From positions 1-22,052 of the IMG/VR virus record IMGVR_UViG_3300032050_000900: a stretch of DNA of 22,052 nucleotides; one strand, 5' to 3'. Position numbers and translations under genes: made by a program. Shown here one piece after another: positions 7,168-15,710 of the stretch. Under the pieces are notes generated by a model. That model was not told the origin of the DNA, ran no database searches, and saw only the letters and a list, made by a program, of their open reading frames with translations. Every line of letters begins with the position of its first letter. The first letter of the stretch is position 1. This DNA is from a virus.

Positions 7168-7200
7168 TAAAAAGGGGGTGAGGTTGTATCCCCACCCCCC
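7168..7200 (-). terminator. intrinsic terminator after the major capsid gene
   Basis: In minus-strand RNA, GGGGGTGGGG (7190-7199) pairs with CCTCACCCCC (7174-7183) across the loop ATACAA, followed by TTTTT. The single G-U pair becomes a mismatch on the plus strand. A strong stem just after a capsid gene would limit read-through and keep capsid mRNA abundant relative to downstream genes. Confidence 0.85.
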
Positions 7201-7235
7201 GGGTTAAACTTACTATTCAGTAACTTACTATTTGG

Positions 7236-8183
7236 TTACAGAGAGAAATACACGATTTGGTCACAATAACCCAGCTGCACCCCGTATTTAAAGGCAGCGT
7301 GGAATTGAACTCTCCGCTCAAATGGATTGAAGATGAACTCGAACTCACTTTGTTCGTCGAATAAATCCGTACCCAAGAAGAAGTTACTCCAAAGTCCGGC
7401 AACGATTTTGTTGGTTCCATTCATACCATGCAGACCGTAAATCTTGATACCAGTTACAGGGTCAATGATTTCCATTTCAGCAACTTCGTTGGCAGGGTAG
7501 TGATAAAGATTAGCACCTACCAACCATTGACGGTATTTGCGGAAAGTATCAACACCCATACCGATGAACAAATCGGGTTTGCCCAAAAGTTCAGCAGGAA
7601 TTACGCTGTAAATGGTACCCAGAATGTCGTCGATGTTTGAAGCAGTGATTGAAGTGTAAGCATCACCCACGTTGCCTTTGATGGGGTCACCAGCACCACC
7701 GAAGCCCAAGTCACCGAGAATAGTCAAGAAACCATCCCAGTAAGCGTTGTTTCCAGTTCCACCTGTGGTGTCACCCTGCCAAATTGCGGTTTCGATAGCT
7801 TCGGCAATTTTGGCAGCTTTTTCAGCACCAATCTGCTCGGTGAACACGCCCATGTCGATAGCTTCGCCAGCGGCAAGTGCTTTCTGTGTGTACTTGGTTT
7901 CAAGGTCTTTGGGGCAAAGTGTTTCTTGTACCTTTACTTTACCTACGGTCAAAGTACGCTTTGAAAGGGTGGTGTTACCGCTGGTCTGGTAAGAACAGCT
8001 GTCACTTTGAAAATAAACGTCAGAATAAAGCAGAGGCAATATTTCTGCGCTTTTAATGTTAGGGAGAACTTGTCCAGCGGCATTCAGCAGATTTGCTGTT
8101 TTGGCGGTGAACATAGCTTTGGTCAGGAGCTGCAAGCTCTCCTCTTTGGTGTAATTCGATAAACCGGTTACGTCAAATGCCAT
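7236..8183 (-). CDS. major capsid protein
   Basis: A 315-residue protein between the scaffold gene and a strong terminator. Capsid-like features are an N-terminal helical arm (TKEESLQLLTKAMFTAKTAN), the LYSDVYFQSDSCSYQTSGN beta segment and a helical spine with EQIGAEKAAKIAEAIETAIW. An ATPAE-like domain follows (DDILGTIYSVIPAELLGKPD, MGVDTFRKYRQWL), then the end FNPFERRVQFHAAFKYGVQL. These patterns fit the HK97 fold as found in Bacteroidota phages. Hundreds of copies would form the shell. Its 5' end lies a few bases after the scaffold stop, so both are probably made from one transcript. Confidence 0.8.
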   Translation of the reverse strand: MAFDVTGLSNYTKEESLQLLTKAMFTAKTANLLNAAGQVLPNIKSAEILPLLYSDVYFQSDSCSYQTSGNTTLSKRTLTVGKVKVQETLCPKDLETKYTQKALAAGEAIDMGVFTEQIGAEKAAKIAEAIETAIWQGDTTGGTGNNAYWDGFLTILGDLGFGGAGDPIKGNVGDAYTSITASNIDDILGTIYSVIPAELLGKPDLFIGMGVDTFRKYRQWLVGANLYHYPANEVAEMEIIDPVTGIKIYGLHGMNGTNKIVAGLWSNFFLGTDLFDEQSEFEFIFNPFERRVQFHAAFKYGVQLGYCDQIVYFSL

Positions 8184-8189
8184 GATTAT

Positions 8190-8759
8190 TTAGTTTTTAA
8201 TTTTGTTTAAAGCAGAAACAAAACCCTTAAAAATTTCCTCGTTTTTTTTGTTTACTGAACCAAAGGGTTTTTTGGTCGGTTCAGGTGTAGCAGATGCAAA
8301 CTTTTCAAATACGCTGAAAGTTTCTTCTACTTTGCCCAACACATTGATAAGGGCGTTTTCAAGGGTGGCGATCTTCTTTGCCATTTCCTCATTGGCGGCA
8401 CGCAGAGCATCAAATTGTTCCAGCGATGCGAATTGATTTTCAACCTCAACTTCCTCAACTTCGGCTGTTTTCTCTTCGATAAGTTCAACAACTCCGTCTT
8501 TTGTAGTTACAAGCAGGCCATCGGTGGTTTCGTGTACGGCATCAGGGGCAGGCACAATGCCCTCCTCTGTTTTAACCGATAACATACTACCCACGTTTAA
8601 TTCGTCACCGTCAAATACTACGATTGTACCGTCAACCAAAGTCAACTCACCAAACGCAGCTTCAACGGGTGCAGGAACTTCATTGAAACGCTGCTTTACT
8701 TCGGCCATAAAAGCCGCAAGTCCGCTTTTCATTTCGTTAAGTTCTGTTTTGAAATCCAT
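8190..8759 (-). CDS. capsid scaffolding protein
   Basis: A 189-residue, very acidic and helical protein directly upstream of the major capsid gene, the usual scaffold position. It has an N-terminal helix (ELNEMKSGLAAFMAEVKQRF), a beta-like middle (GTIVVFDGDELNVGSMLSVK), an acidic stretch (ELIEEKTAEVEEVEVE) and a coiled-coil region (LRAANEEMAKKIATLENAL). It ends with a basic C-terminus (FKGFVSALNKIKN). Scaffolds commonly bind the capsid protein through such a basic C-terminal helix and are removed by the prohead protease. The protease candidate is the next gene upstream. No catalytic motif is seen. Confidence 0.7.
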   Translation of the reverse strand: MDFKTELNEMKSGLAAFMAEVKQRFNEVPAPVEAAFGELTLVDGTIVVFDGDELNVGSMLSVKTEEGIVPAPDAVHETTDGLLVTTKDGVVELIEEKTAEVEEVEVENQFASLEQFDALRAANEEMAKKIATLENALINVLGKVEETFSVFEKFASATPEPTKKPFGSVNKKNEEIFKGFVSALNKIKN

Positions 8760-8764
8760 ACCAT

Positions 8765-8794
8765 AAAAGGTACAAGACCAAAAACCTATGCAAA
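8765..8794 (-). promoter_or_regulatory. promoter-like element for the scaffold-capsid unit
   Basis: On the minus strand TTTG (8791-8794) is followed after 18 bases by TACCTTTT (8765-8772), one mismatch from TAnnTTTG. The spacing is the same as in the element at 6557-6586. The box overlaps the end of the protease gene and lies five bases before the scaffold ATG. It would give the scaffold and capsid genes their own strong late transcript. Activity is inferred. Confidence 0.5.
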
Positions 8795-9793
8795 ATTTTT
8801 CAGCATGGCAGCTATTTCACGCATCAGGGTTACGACTTCGTCTTGCTCTTCCATGTCAAAAAACCCCTCAACCGAAAACCCTTTCCATTCACCTGCCTTG
8901 ACTTTTGCCCACAATTCGTCATTGTCCACTAAATAGGTGAGAAACCAGCTACCGTCTTTGGCATCCTCATATCCTTTGGGTGGCATAACACCACGCTCTC
9001 GGTCAATAAAGTAACTCTCAATCATGTGGACACCACCATCAACCGGGGTTTCGTGGTCGGTATTTACGGCCTTGTAGAAGTTTTTACGGACAAATTTTTT
9101 GGCAATAGTCCAAATGGTAGGTGCATCAAAGGTTACATAGTACTCACCACGTACATCATCATAGCGGTAAATGGGTAAATCGGCCAACATTGCTGGGCCA
9201 GTCACAATGCGTTTCTCTTCATCCTGCACTGAATACGCTTGTTTCATGTCTATCTGTTGCAGTTTACGGCTCGCCCATTCAATACCCTCATCACCACCCC
9301 ACGCTAACCACATCAATCTACCGCATCCATCTCCAAGTTCTTTGTCGCTGTTCTGTCTGTGGCGTTCAAACCCTGCCATTCGTGCAATGGTTTCACGGGT
9401 GATGGCTTCACCGTTTGCCAACTGGTTTGCTCTTATCTTGCCAACGGGTGTGCCGCAATCACCCCAGCCGTTTTCCTCTGCCCAACGTAGTGCAATCTTT
9501 GCATTTTCTTTGGCGGCTTCGGGATAGTCATCGTAGCTTTCAAATTCCTTGCGGCTTTCCCACTTAGAATAACACACGGCTGCGGCTTGCTCTTGTTCCA
9601 TGCCCTCACCAATCATGACCGGAATACACCTGCTGATAAATTCATCCTCGGTTTCCTTTGCACCCGGTTCCACAAACTGCTGATTAAACAGCATGAAGTC
9701 CTTTTGTATTGCTGGGCGTTCCACGAAAGAAACTACATCAACCCCGGTATCGTCATCCTCATTAACTATGATTTTGTAAACTGGCAAGTCCAT
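8786..9793 (-). CDS. prohead protease-like protein (XkdF-type serine protease domain)
   Basis: A 335-residue protein. The start is taken as the ATG at 9791-9793 (MDLPVYKIIV). A TTG at 9817 is also in frame but would require translating the ACCTACTTTTA box and overlapping the upstream stop. The N-terminus (VDVVSFVERPAIQKDF) and the C-terminal half fit the XkdF-like peptidase domain: RIVTGPAMLADLPIYR, GEYYVTFDAPTIWTIAKKF, DHETPVDGGVHMIESYFI, WKGFSVEGFF. Inserted between them, about residues 45-175, are CIPVMIGEGM...EQAAAVCYSKWE and a block with ENGWGDCGTPVG, RMAGFERHR and GCGRLMWLAWGG. These are small domains seen in other phage head proteins. The protease would cleave scaffold and capsid precursors. 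Catalytic residues (Ser, His) are proposed, not proved. Confidence 0.7.
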   Translation of the reverse strand: MDLPVYKIIVNEDDDTGVDVVSFVERPAIQKDFMLFNQQFVEPGAKETEDEFISRCIPVMIGEGMEQEQAAAVCYSKWESRKEFESYDDYPEAAKENAKIALRWAEENGWGDCGTPVGKIRANQLANGEAITRETIARMAGFERHRQNSDKELGDGCGRLMWLAWGGDEGIEWASRKLQQIDMKQAYSVQDEEKRIVTGPAMLADLPIYRYDDVRGEYYVTFDAPTIWTIAKKFVRKNFYKAVNTDHETPVDGGVHMIESYFIDRERGVMPPKGYEDAKDGSWFLTYLVDNDELWAKVKAGEWKGFSVEGFFDMEEQDEVVTLMREIAAMLKNFA

Positions 9794-9798
9794 ATCTT

Positions 9799-9806
9799 TA
9801 AAAGTA
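9799..9806 (-). promoter_or_regulatory. ACCTACTTTTA box before the protease gene
   Basis: The minus-strand sequence ACCTACTTTTA ends five bases before the protease ATG at 9793 and follows the tape-measure stop directly. It repeats the core seen at 6557 and 16449. No TTTG lies 17-21 bases upstream, so it is either a weak promoter or a translation-initiation feature. Confidence 0.35.
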
Positions 9807-9809
9807 GGT

Positions 9810-11747
9810 TTAAACAACGCTCGTATTTCTTAACCTGCGGACACGGGTTTGGGTTTTGGTAATATCACCCTCTAACACATACACCCTGCCCATTCCACCG
9901 AACTGCTGCTCATCGGGCAATCCACCGCCAACGGTAGGTGCAAATGACGGGGCAGCAGGTGCAGCGGCAGAGCCACCGCCACCACCTCCACCGCCACTAC
10001 CTTTTATTAATGCTTTTGCCCTTGCTACGTTTGAAAGAATAATTGCTACATAAGCGGCATATTTAGCAAAACCTGCTGCACCGCCTGTCGCCACGTTGTC
10101 GGGTGTGGTAGCCATTGCGTTGGCTTGTGCTGCGGTCAATGCCTTTGCGGTATCAACTGCGATTTGAGCAAGGCCAAACGCCTTTTGCGACTTTTCGCTT
10201 TCACCAAACAACTGACCGAGCGAGCCGATTATTGACGATGCACTTTCGAGGGTTGCCATTTCAGCCGCACGTTTTGCTTTTTCTGTGTCCTCTTTGGCTT
10301 TGGCATCCTTGTCGTATATGTCTTTTTTCTTTGCCGCAATATCTTTTTCAATATCTACTGTGCTTTGTCCGTAATCACGGGCATTTTGTAATTTTGCATT
10401 TAATCTTTTAAGTTCAAGTGCATCAAATTCAGCTTGTGTTGCGCCCTGTTGTATTAAGGCAGTTTGTTGTATGGTAAAATAGTCATCTGTTGCCTTTTGA
10501 GCATCTGCAATTTCCTTTTCAGTTGTTTGCTTAAAGTTGTCCTCACGTTCCTTGTTGGCTTTTTCTTGGTCTGCCTTTTGTTTATCATAGAACGCTGTAC
10601 GTACCTTTTCAAGTTCGGCATCACGCAGGGTTGCAATTTGCTTTTCCGTGTATCCTTGATTTTTCAACTGCGTTACCTTTGTGGCGAAAGCCGCATCAGC
10701 CGCTTTGATTTGTGCATCAAGAGTGGATTGGTCAAGTGCCAACATCGTGGCATTGATTTCGAGCTGATTTTGTTTACGCTGCTCGGCAAGTTCACGTTGT
10801 TTTTGTGCAAGTTCCTCACTCTTTTTTAGTTCATCTTTTTTCGCTTTTGTTGACTCGGCTGCACGCTCGCTGTCTGCCTTTTTTATTTCCCTGTCAGCTT
10901 TATCACGGAACTGTTTTAATATGGCCTGTTTTTGTGCCTCTGAAAGTGTTTCATCTTTATTGACCTCCAATACCTTTTTTTTGTAATCAAGGTTTGCTTT
11001 GATTTTACGATTTGTATAAGCATCATATTTGTCACCATTCGCCTCTAAAAATGTTTCTGTTTGCTTAATGCTTTTTTCGGTATCTTTTAGCATCTTGTCC
11101 GTCTGACGTTGTGCTTCACTTGTAATACCTATCCAATCTGTTATTGCATTAATTACATCGCCTATTCCATTTGCCAATGCTCCAAATGGGCTATTTTTAA
11201 TCCATGCAGATACCTTTTCAAAATTAGCTATTAAAGCAGCAACACCAGCAACTAACAGTCCAATACCAGTTGCCATCATAGCACCTCTCAGCGTTGTAAA
11301 TGCTGTAATGACCTGCGTTTTAATCGTGGTAGCCATTGCCCCAAATGAGTTCCGCATATCCAACAACTGCTGTATACCCTGCGAAAAGGCAATCGCACCC
11401 TGAACCTTTGCAAGTGTCTTTTGTGCATCTTCGCTTTCAGCACCAAATAAGGCCATTGCACCAGTGGCAGCAGAAATACCGCCTGCAATACCTTGCGTAA
11501 CGCCTGCAATCGCTTGGAATTTATCGGGGTTTAAACCTGCGACACGCTGCTGGAAGTCGCCCATTTCATCTTTCAGCTTGGCAACCTTTTGCGCTGCTGC
11601 CGTTGCTTCGGGTGAGAACTCACCAAACTTACGGGCAAGCAATACCGCTTCGGCTGTGGCCTCCCTAATTTGTGTTTTCAGCGACTTTACGCTTTCCGTG
11701 CCTTTGGTTTTGGCCTCTAAATTTATTGCTACTGTTGTTTGTGCCAT
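9810..11747 (-). CDS. tail tape measure protein
   Basis: A 645-residue protein. The N-terminal ~130 residues are helical (KTQIREATAEAVLLARKF, EFSPEATAAAQKVAKLKDE). A hydrophobic stretch follows at about 140-175 (GAMMATGIGLLVAGVAALIA), typical of tape measures that insert into membranes during DNA ejection. Residues about 220-500 form a long charged coiled coil rich in Q, K, A and D. A Gly run (GSGGGGGGGGS, about residue 583) and an Ala/Pro-rich linker precede a short C-terminal domain. At about 1.5 angstroms per residue the length would correspond to a tail of roughly 95 nm, which suggests a siphovirus. The ATG at 11747 overlaps the end of the upstream tail-tip gene region by a few bases only. 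Confidence 0.8.
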   Translation of the reverse strand: MAQTTVAINLEAKTKGTESVKSLKTQIREATAEAVLLARKFGEFSPEATAAAQKVAKLKDEMGDFQQRVAGLNPDKFQAIAGVTQGIAGGISAATGAMALFGAESEDAQKTLAKVQGAIAFSQGIQQLLDMRNSFGAMATTIKTQVITAFTTLRGAMMATGIGLLVAGVAALIANFEKVSAWIKNSPFGALANGIGDVINAITDWIGITSEAQRQTDKMLKDTEKSIKQTETFLEANGDKYDAYTNRKIKANLDYKKKVLEVNKDETLSEAQKQAILKQFRDKADREIKKADSERAAESTKAKKDELKKSEELAQKQRELAEQRKQNQLEINATMLALDQSTLDAQIKAADAAFATKVTQLKNQGYTEKQIATLRDAELEKVRTAFYDKQKADQEKANKEREDNFKQTTEKEIADAQKATDDYFTIQQTALIQQGATQAEFDALELKRLNAKLQNARDYGQSTVDIEKDIAAKKKDIYDKDAKAKEDTEKAKRAAEMATLESASSIIGSLGQLFGESEKSQKAFGLAQIAVDTAKALTAAQANAMATTPDNVATGGAAGFAKYAAYVAIILSNVARAKALIKGSGGGGGGGGSAAAPAAPSFAPTVGGGLPDEQQFGGMGRVYVLEGDITKTQTRVRRLRNTSVV

Positions 11748-11748
11748 T

Positions 11749-14499
11749 TTATTTCTTTGATATTACTCTCCATTGTGTGCCGTCACTGACTATTTGCACA
11801 CATTCATAGTGTCCTGTTATTACATACGTTGCCCCGTCGTCAATCGTTTGTGCTTCATAGGGGTTGATTGTAAGCGAATGTGCTGATGTGTTTTTATAAA
11901 CATAGTATGCCTTACTTATACAAGTGGTTGCATCAGGTAAATTCAGCGTGGTGTTTGCCGTGCAATCCATGATGTAGATGTCTTTGTATAAATCAGCAGT
12001 TACCGTTGTGGCTGCGGTCAACTGAATACGGTTGGTGCTGAAATTTTCCTGTGTCATGCTGTGGCCTTGTAACCACACTTCATCACTTTGAACATTTTGA
12101 ACACCCTCGCCGATTACGATGCTGCGTTCGCTGCCGGGCAAAAAGGATGTGCCACTGGTTGCAAATGCGGCGTTTGCCCTGCCGTAGTTGCTGACCGCAT
12201 CCCCAGCAACTATGCCATCGCCAGCTTGATTGAATTGCCCAAGTGCAATGCCTTTATCTCTTATGACTTTACCTTGATTGTTTGCACCATCGTAGGGGTC
12301 GTATTCCTCTTGTCCGCTAAATATGTTACCATTTTTACCACCACCACTAACGCTGCCTGTTGTGGCTGTAAATGTTGGCCCGGCTTTAAGGAATAAGAAC
12401 TCGCATATATTGACCGAAGGGTTGATTGGGTCATAGTCCTCAATCTTATTTAACCGGAAATAATTGTTGTCAAAAAAGTACAAGTCACGGAATGACAACT
12501 TTTCCATGTCCCCTGGGGTAAGATAAAATTTACCTTTTACAATCTTGCTGTCTTTGTCTGTTATTTCTTGCAGGTATTTTGACCAATACTGATTTGTCAA
12601 ATTGTTATTTGTAATCGGTGTACGTGCAGGCAGTCCGATATATTTAGGCATCCCAAAATTGATATCATAAGTAGAGGTTAGTGGTGTATCAAAATGACCG
12701 ATGTAGGGATAGATTGTTTTGGTTGTTGTACTTGGTGTGCTTGCTGATGTTTTTGCCCCTAAATAAATTGTATAGCTGATGCAGTTTTGTTTTGCGTATT
12801 GCAATATACGCAATTTACCTGCCTTGCCGTCTTTGTTGTCGGTTGAGTTACCTGCAAAGTATTTGTCTGGCTCATTGACTGGTTTTACAATCAGTGTAGG
12901 TTGGAAGCCGATTTCAATTTTCTTTTCATCCTTAATAAAATCATTGTTTATTACAATAGTTCTGTCGCCATAAATTCTGTCAAACTCCTGTTTATACGCA
13001 TTGTTATCATCATCATCGCCCTCTGCATAGGTAAATAAATACTTGCTTGCATCCAATTCGCCCATTGGTACAATTTCAAGCGGCTGTGATATATCTCTTT
13101 TTTGTGTCCAATCCCTCACTGTGTTAGTATAAAATTCCTCACGGGGCAAAATGGTGAGTGTTTTATCTATATCGGTAGGTTCAATATAAAGATTAAACAT
13201 TGTAAACAGCCATTTCAAAAATTCACGCTGCTTTGTATCGCCTGTAAAAAACCCTGCAAAATCTAATGGCTTGTTGTATCCCCAACCCATATCATAAATC
13301 TGATTAAAAAATCGGCTGTTGGTTTTTTGCGTATAGGTATAGGTTAGTGCTGGAAATGTATTTGTGGTGTAATTGTAAACATATTGCAATTCCAGCTCAA
13401 CCGTGTCGCCAGAATTTAAGTAAATGAAATTGACTGGTAAAATACTATCAAATGTAACACTTCCAGCGCTTGCAATTTTACTCTCTGAATATAAAATCCT
13501 TGCTGCGTTGCCATTTATTTTTAACTCATAAATAGAGCCATAAGCATCACCATTGGTTAAACCTGATACGGTTGCCTTATTTACAAAAAACAAATCATAA
13601 ATACCCGAATAGTCATTGGTATATACCCCGGTTGTTGTGTTATATTGATTTGATGGATCGCTATTTTCGGCATTAAAAATTATTTTATCTAATGGCAAAA
13701 CCACAATATCGCTGCTTCTTTTGACGTCAATAGTTCTGTCCGCAACCGCATCTTGTGTCAATATCGGATAACGTGTCGGACAAGGTATCACCATTCTTTT
13801 AAATTCAGGTGTATTGAAAAAACTGCCCGATGTATATGAATAACCAGCACCACTGAATATCTTGTCAACTACTGTTTTTGCGTAAAGGCAAATTGTCATA
13901 TCCTCGGTGTTCAAGTTTTTGTAATCGGCATAAGTGCCGTCATCCATCCAAGTATAAACGTAGCCGTCACCAATCGGGGCGTTACCACTAAAATTTACAA
14001 ATGCACTTCCGTTTTTAATTATGCTCGTATCCCACGAATTAAAAATGTTAGTGTCGCTGATAATGTGGTTGTATTCGCTAAAATCTAAATTTATAAGTTT
14101 TTCATCGGCAATCTTAGCGAATAGGTCAGCCAGTTCCCCGTGCATTGAGCATTCATACTCAATTTGATTTAGGTCATTGACCTTTATACCCAACAACCTG
14201 ATAAAACCCTGTATCTGTGTAACCTCATCAACTTGCAAGATTGCATCGGCTTTCAAGTTAGGGTTGAAATCAGGACTGAAATTCGTGGCTGATGTATTGC
14301 GTATGCTCAAATTCAAATCAAACAAGTGGGTAAACAGCTTGTTGTTTGCCTTTGTGCCGGGCAGCGTGAATGTCTTTGACCAATCAGAACTGCGGCTTTC
14401 GGGTTCCCGAATATCGGCAATGGATTTGTTTATCAGTATTCCAAAATCACTCGGCAGGTCAACACTCACCCCACCGCATACTAATCTTACGTTGTTCAT
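11749..14499 (-). CDS. large tail-tip / baseplate protein with fibre-like C-terminus
   Basis: A 916-residue protein. The N-terminal part (VDLPSDFGILINKSIADI, EPESRSSDWSKTFTLPGT) is of a kind found in tail-tip proteins of Bacteroidota phages and probably docks on the distal tail. The middle is long and beta-rich. From about residue 730 the sequence becomes Gly/Ala-rich with a repeated G-x-N/G-A pattern (ALGQFNQAGDGIVAGDA, SNYGRANAAFATSGTSF), reminiscent of the beta-roll head of trimeric adhesins. A C-terminal fibre-type domain follows (TTLNLPDATTCISKAYYVYK, SDGTQWRVISKK). It may combine tip and side-fibre functions. The start overlaps the previous stop (GCATGA). The exact family is not certain. 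Confidence 0.65.
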   Translation of the reverse strand: MNNVRLVCGGVSVDLPSDFGILINKSIADIREPESRSSDWSKTFTLPGTKANNKLFTHLFDLNLSIRNTSATNFSPDFNPNLKADAILQVDEVTQIQGFIRLLGIKVNDLNQIEYECSMHGELADLFAKIADEKLINLDFSEYNHIISDTNIFNSWDTSIIKNGSAFVNFSGNAPIGDGYVYTWMDDGTYADYKNLNTEDMTICLYAKTVVDKIFSGAGYSYTSGSFFNTPEFKRMVIPCPTRYPILTQDAVADRTIDVKRSSDIVVLPLDKIIFNAENSDPSNQYNTTTGVYTNDYSGIYDLFFVNKATVSGLTNGDAYGSIYELKINGNAARILYSESKIASAGSVTFDSILPVNFIYLNSGDTVELELQYVYNYTTNTFPALTYTYTQKTNSRFFNQIYDMGWGYNKPLDFAGFFTGDTKQREFLKWLFTMFNLYIEPTDIDKTLTILPREEFYTNTVRDWTQKRDISQPLEIVPMGELDASKYLFTYAEGDDDDNNAYKQEFDRIYGDRTIVINNDFIKDEKKIEIGFQPTLIVKPVNEPDKYFAGNSTDNKDGKAGKLRILQYAKQNCISYTIYLGAKTSASTPSTTTKTIYPYIGHFDTPLTSTYDINFGMPKYIGLPARTPITNNNLTNQYWSKYLQEITDKDSKIVKGKFYLTPGDMEKLSFRDLYFFDNNYFRLNKIEDYDPINPSVNICEFLFLKAGPTFTATTGSVSGGGKNGNIFSGQEEYDPYDGANNQGKVIRDKGIALGQFNQAGDGIVAGDAVSNYGRANAAFATSGTSFLPGSERSIVIGEGVQNVQSDEVWLQGHSMTQENFSTNRIQLTAATTVTADLYKDIYIMDCTANTTLNLPDATTCISKAYYVYKNTSAHSLTINPYEAQTIDDGATYVITGHYECVQIVSDGTQWRVISKK

Positions 14500-15695
14500 G
14501 CGTTTTGCAACCTTTCCGGTTCAGTATATTGGACAGTAATTTTCAGATTATTCGGGCCGTCGATATCGTCAAACACCTCATAACTTGTATCGGTTATGTT
14601 AACGGGGATGTTGCCCAAAAAGACAACAGGCGATGCAATCAAATCCTGCAACCATTCAAATTCCGTTTCATTCAGCCAGTTGGTGTTCAAAGTTACCTCA
14701 CGGGTTTTTTCAACAGCATAGTTGGTGATACCGTGTTTACTGGTATCGTATGAGTATATGTTGCCAGACAGCGTGTAGTTATTCCGCTTGAATTGCTTTC
14801 TGCTGACGTTGTACTTGTCTTTTGATGCCATGCTGCACCGCACACTTTCAAAGCCGCCTAATGGGTTTAAAAAGTATAAATACTGCGGGGTGTATTTGCT
14901 GCACTCTTCCACCACGTCAAAGCGGTAAAGTTCGCTGCCCAACTGACTGCCGCTATCAATCGCCTGTATGGTGTAGTAATCTGTTGATGCTGGTATCACA
15001 TTGCCAGCCGTTCCGCTTGTAAGGTTGCCTGCGGTGATGTCATTGAGGTTATCAGGGCCAGCAGGGCATCTAAGTAAGAACTCGGACTTTTCGCCTGCAT
15101 CGGTGAAGTTATTTTTTATCTGTGATGTGGCAAGCAATGAGCCAGCAGCGTTGTATGCTTTTACTTGTATTTCGGTTGCCGCACCTACCGCACCCCTTAA
15201 AAAGTAAAGGTAGTCGGTTTGTGCAAGTGATACACGCCTTGTCCGTACACGGGTAAGAAACTTTGGTGTGGTGCTTGGGTAGGTGATTTGATATGTGGCT
15301 GTGGTTTCACTGCCGTACAAATTAAACAATCCGTTCCACACATATTTACCCGTATCACTAGCAAGGGTTAGGTATTCCGTGCCGCCATATTCCTCGCCAA
15401 ATTCCACGCTATATGCTAAATAACTGTTTGTGCATTTGCTGATTGATGCCAGCGATTGGGTAAAGTCATACGTCACATAATTTTGCAAAATTCGTGACAG
15501 ATTAAACACCGCTTTGTCAGTCGTGCCGTGAAAGATAGGTGCTTTCAGTTTTGCGATTACCACATTGGATGCGTTTTTTACGACCGCCACAAATTTAAAG
15601 TTCGGCTGTGCATAGTTGGTGGAAGTTACCACATAGGAAATATCGGAATACACGGGAGCCACATCAGCAGGTTCCCTATTAATTGTGATTGCCAT
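14496..15695 (-). CDS. tail protein, probable distal-tail component
   Basis: A 399-residue beta-rich protein. It begins MAITINREPADVAPVYSDIS and continues with alternating hydrophobic strands, e.g. FKFVAVVKNASNVVIAKLKA. A central segment has LTRVRTRRVSLAQTDYLYFL, and the C-terminal half has YLYFLNPLGGFESVRC and EFEWLQDLIASPVVFL. Its place next to the large tail-tip protein and upstream of the tape measure suggests a distal-tail or tip structural protein. No enzyme motif is visible. The ATG at 15695 lies six bases after TACTTTTA (15702-15709), one of the recurrent boxes, and its stop overlaps the next start. Confidence 0.6.
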   Translation of the reverse strand: MAITINREPADVAPVYSDISYVVTSTNYAQPNFKFVAVVKNASNVVIAKLKAPIFHGTTDKAVFNLSRILQNYVTYDFTQSLASISKCTNSYLAYSVEFGEEYGGTEYLTLASDTGKYVWNGLFNLYGSETTATYQITYPSTTPKFLTRVRTRRVSLAQTDYLYFLRGAVGAATEIQVKAYNAAGSLLATSQIKNNFTDAGEKSEFLLRCPAGPDNLNDITAGNLTSGTAGNVIPASTDYYTIQAIDSGSQLGSELYRFDVVEECSKYTPQYLYFLNPLGGFESVRCSMASKDKYNVSRKQFKRNNYTLSGNIYSYDTSKHGITNYAVEKTREVTLNTNWLNETEFEWLQDLIASPVVFLGNIPVNITDTSYEVFDDIDGPNNLKITVQYTEPERLQNA

Positions 15696-15701
15696 TAATA
15701 A

Positions 15702-15709
15702 TAAAAGTA
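15702..15709 (-). promoter_or_regulatory. TACTTTTA box before a tail gene
   Basis: Minus-strand GGTACTTTTATTATTA precedes the ATG at 15695. It shares the TACTTTTA core with the boxes at 6557, 9799 and 16449. The nearest TTTG is 24 bases upstream, too far for the standard spacing, so promoter activity is doubtful. Confidence 0.3.
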
Positions 15710-15710
15710 C

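Noticed and set aside
9171-9527. Plus-strand open frames opposite the protease gene
   Set aside because: Shadow frames: His/Ser/Pro-rich, no recognisable domain, and the minus-strand frame has a clear family match.
9960-10010. Short CCACCACC-type repeats
   Set aside because: They encode the glycine run of the tape measure protein and have no independent repeat structure.
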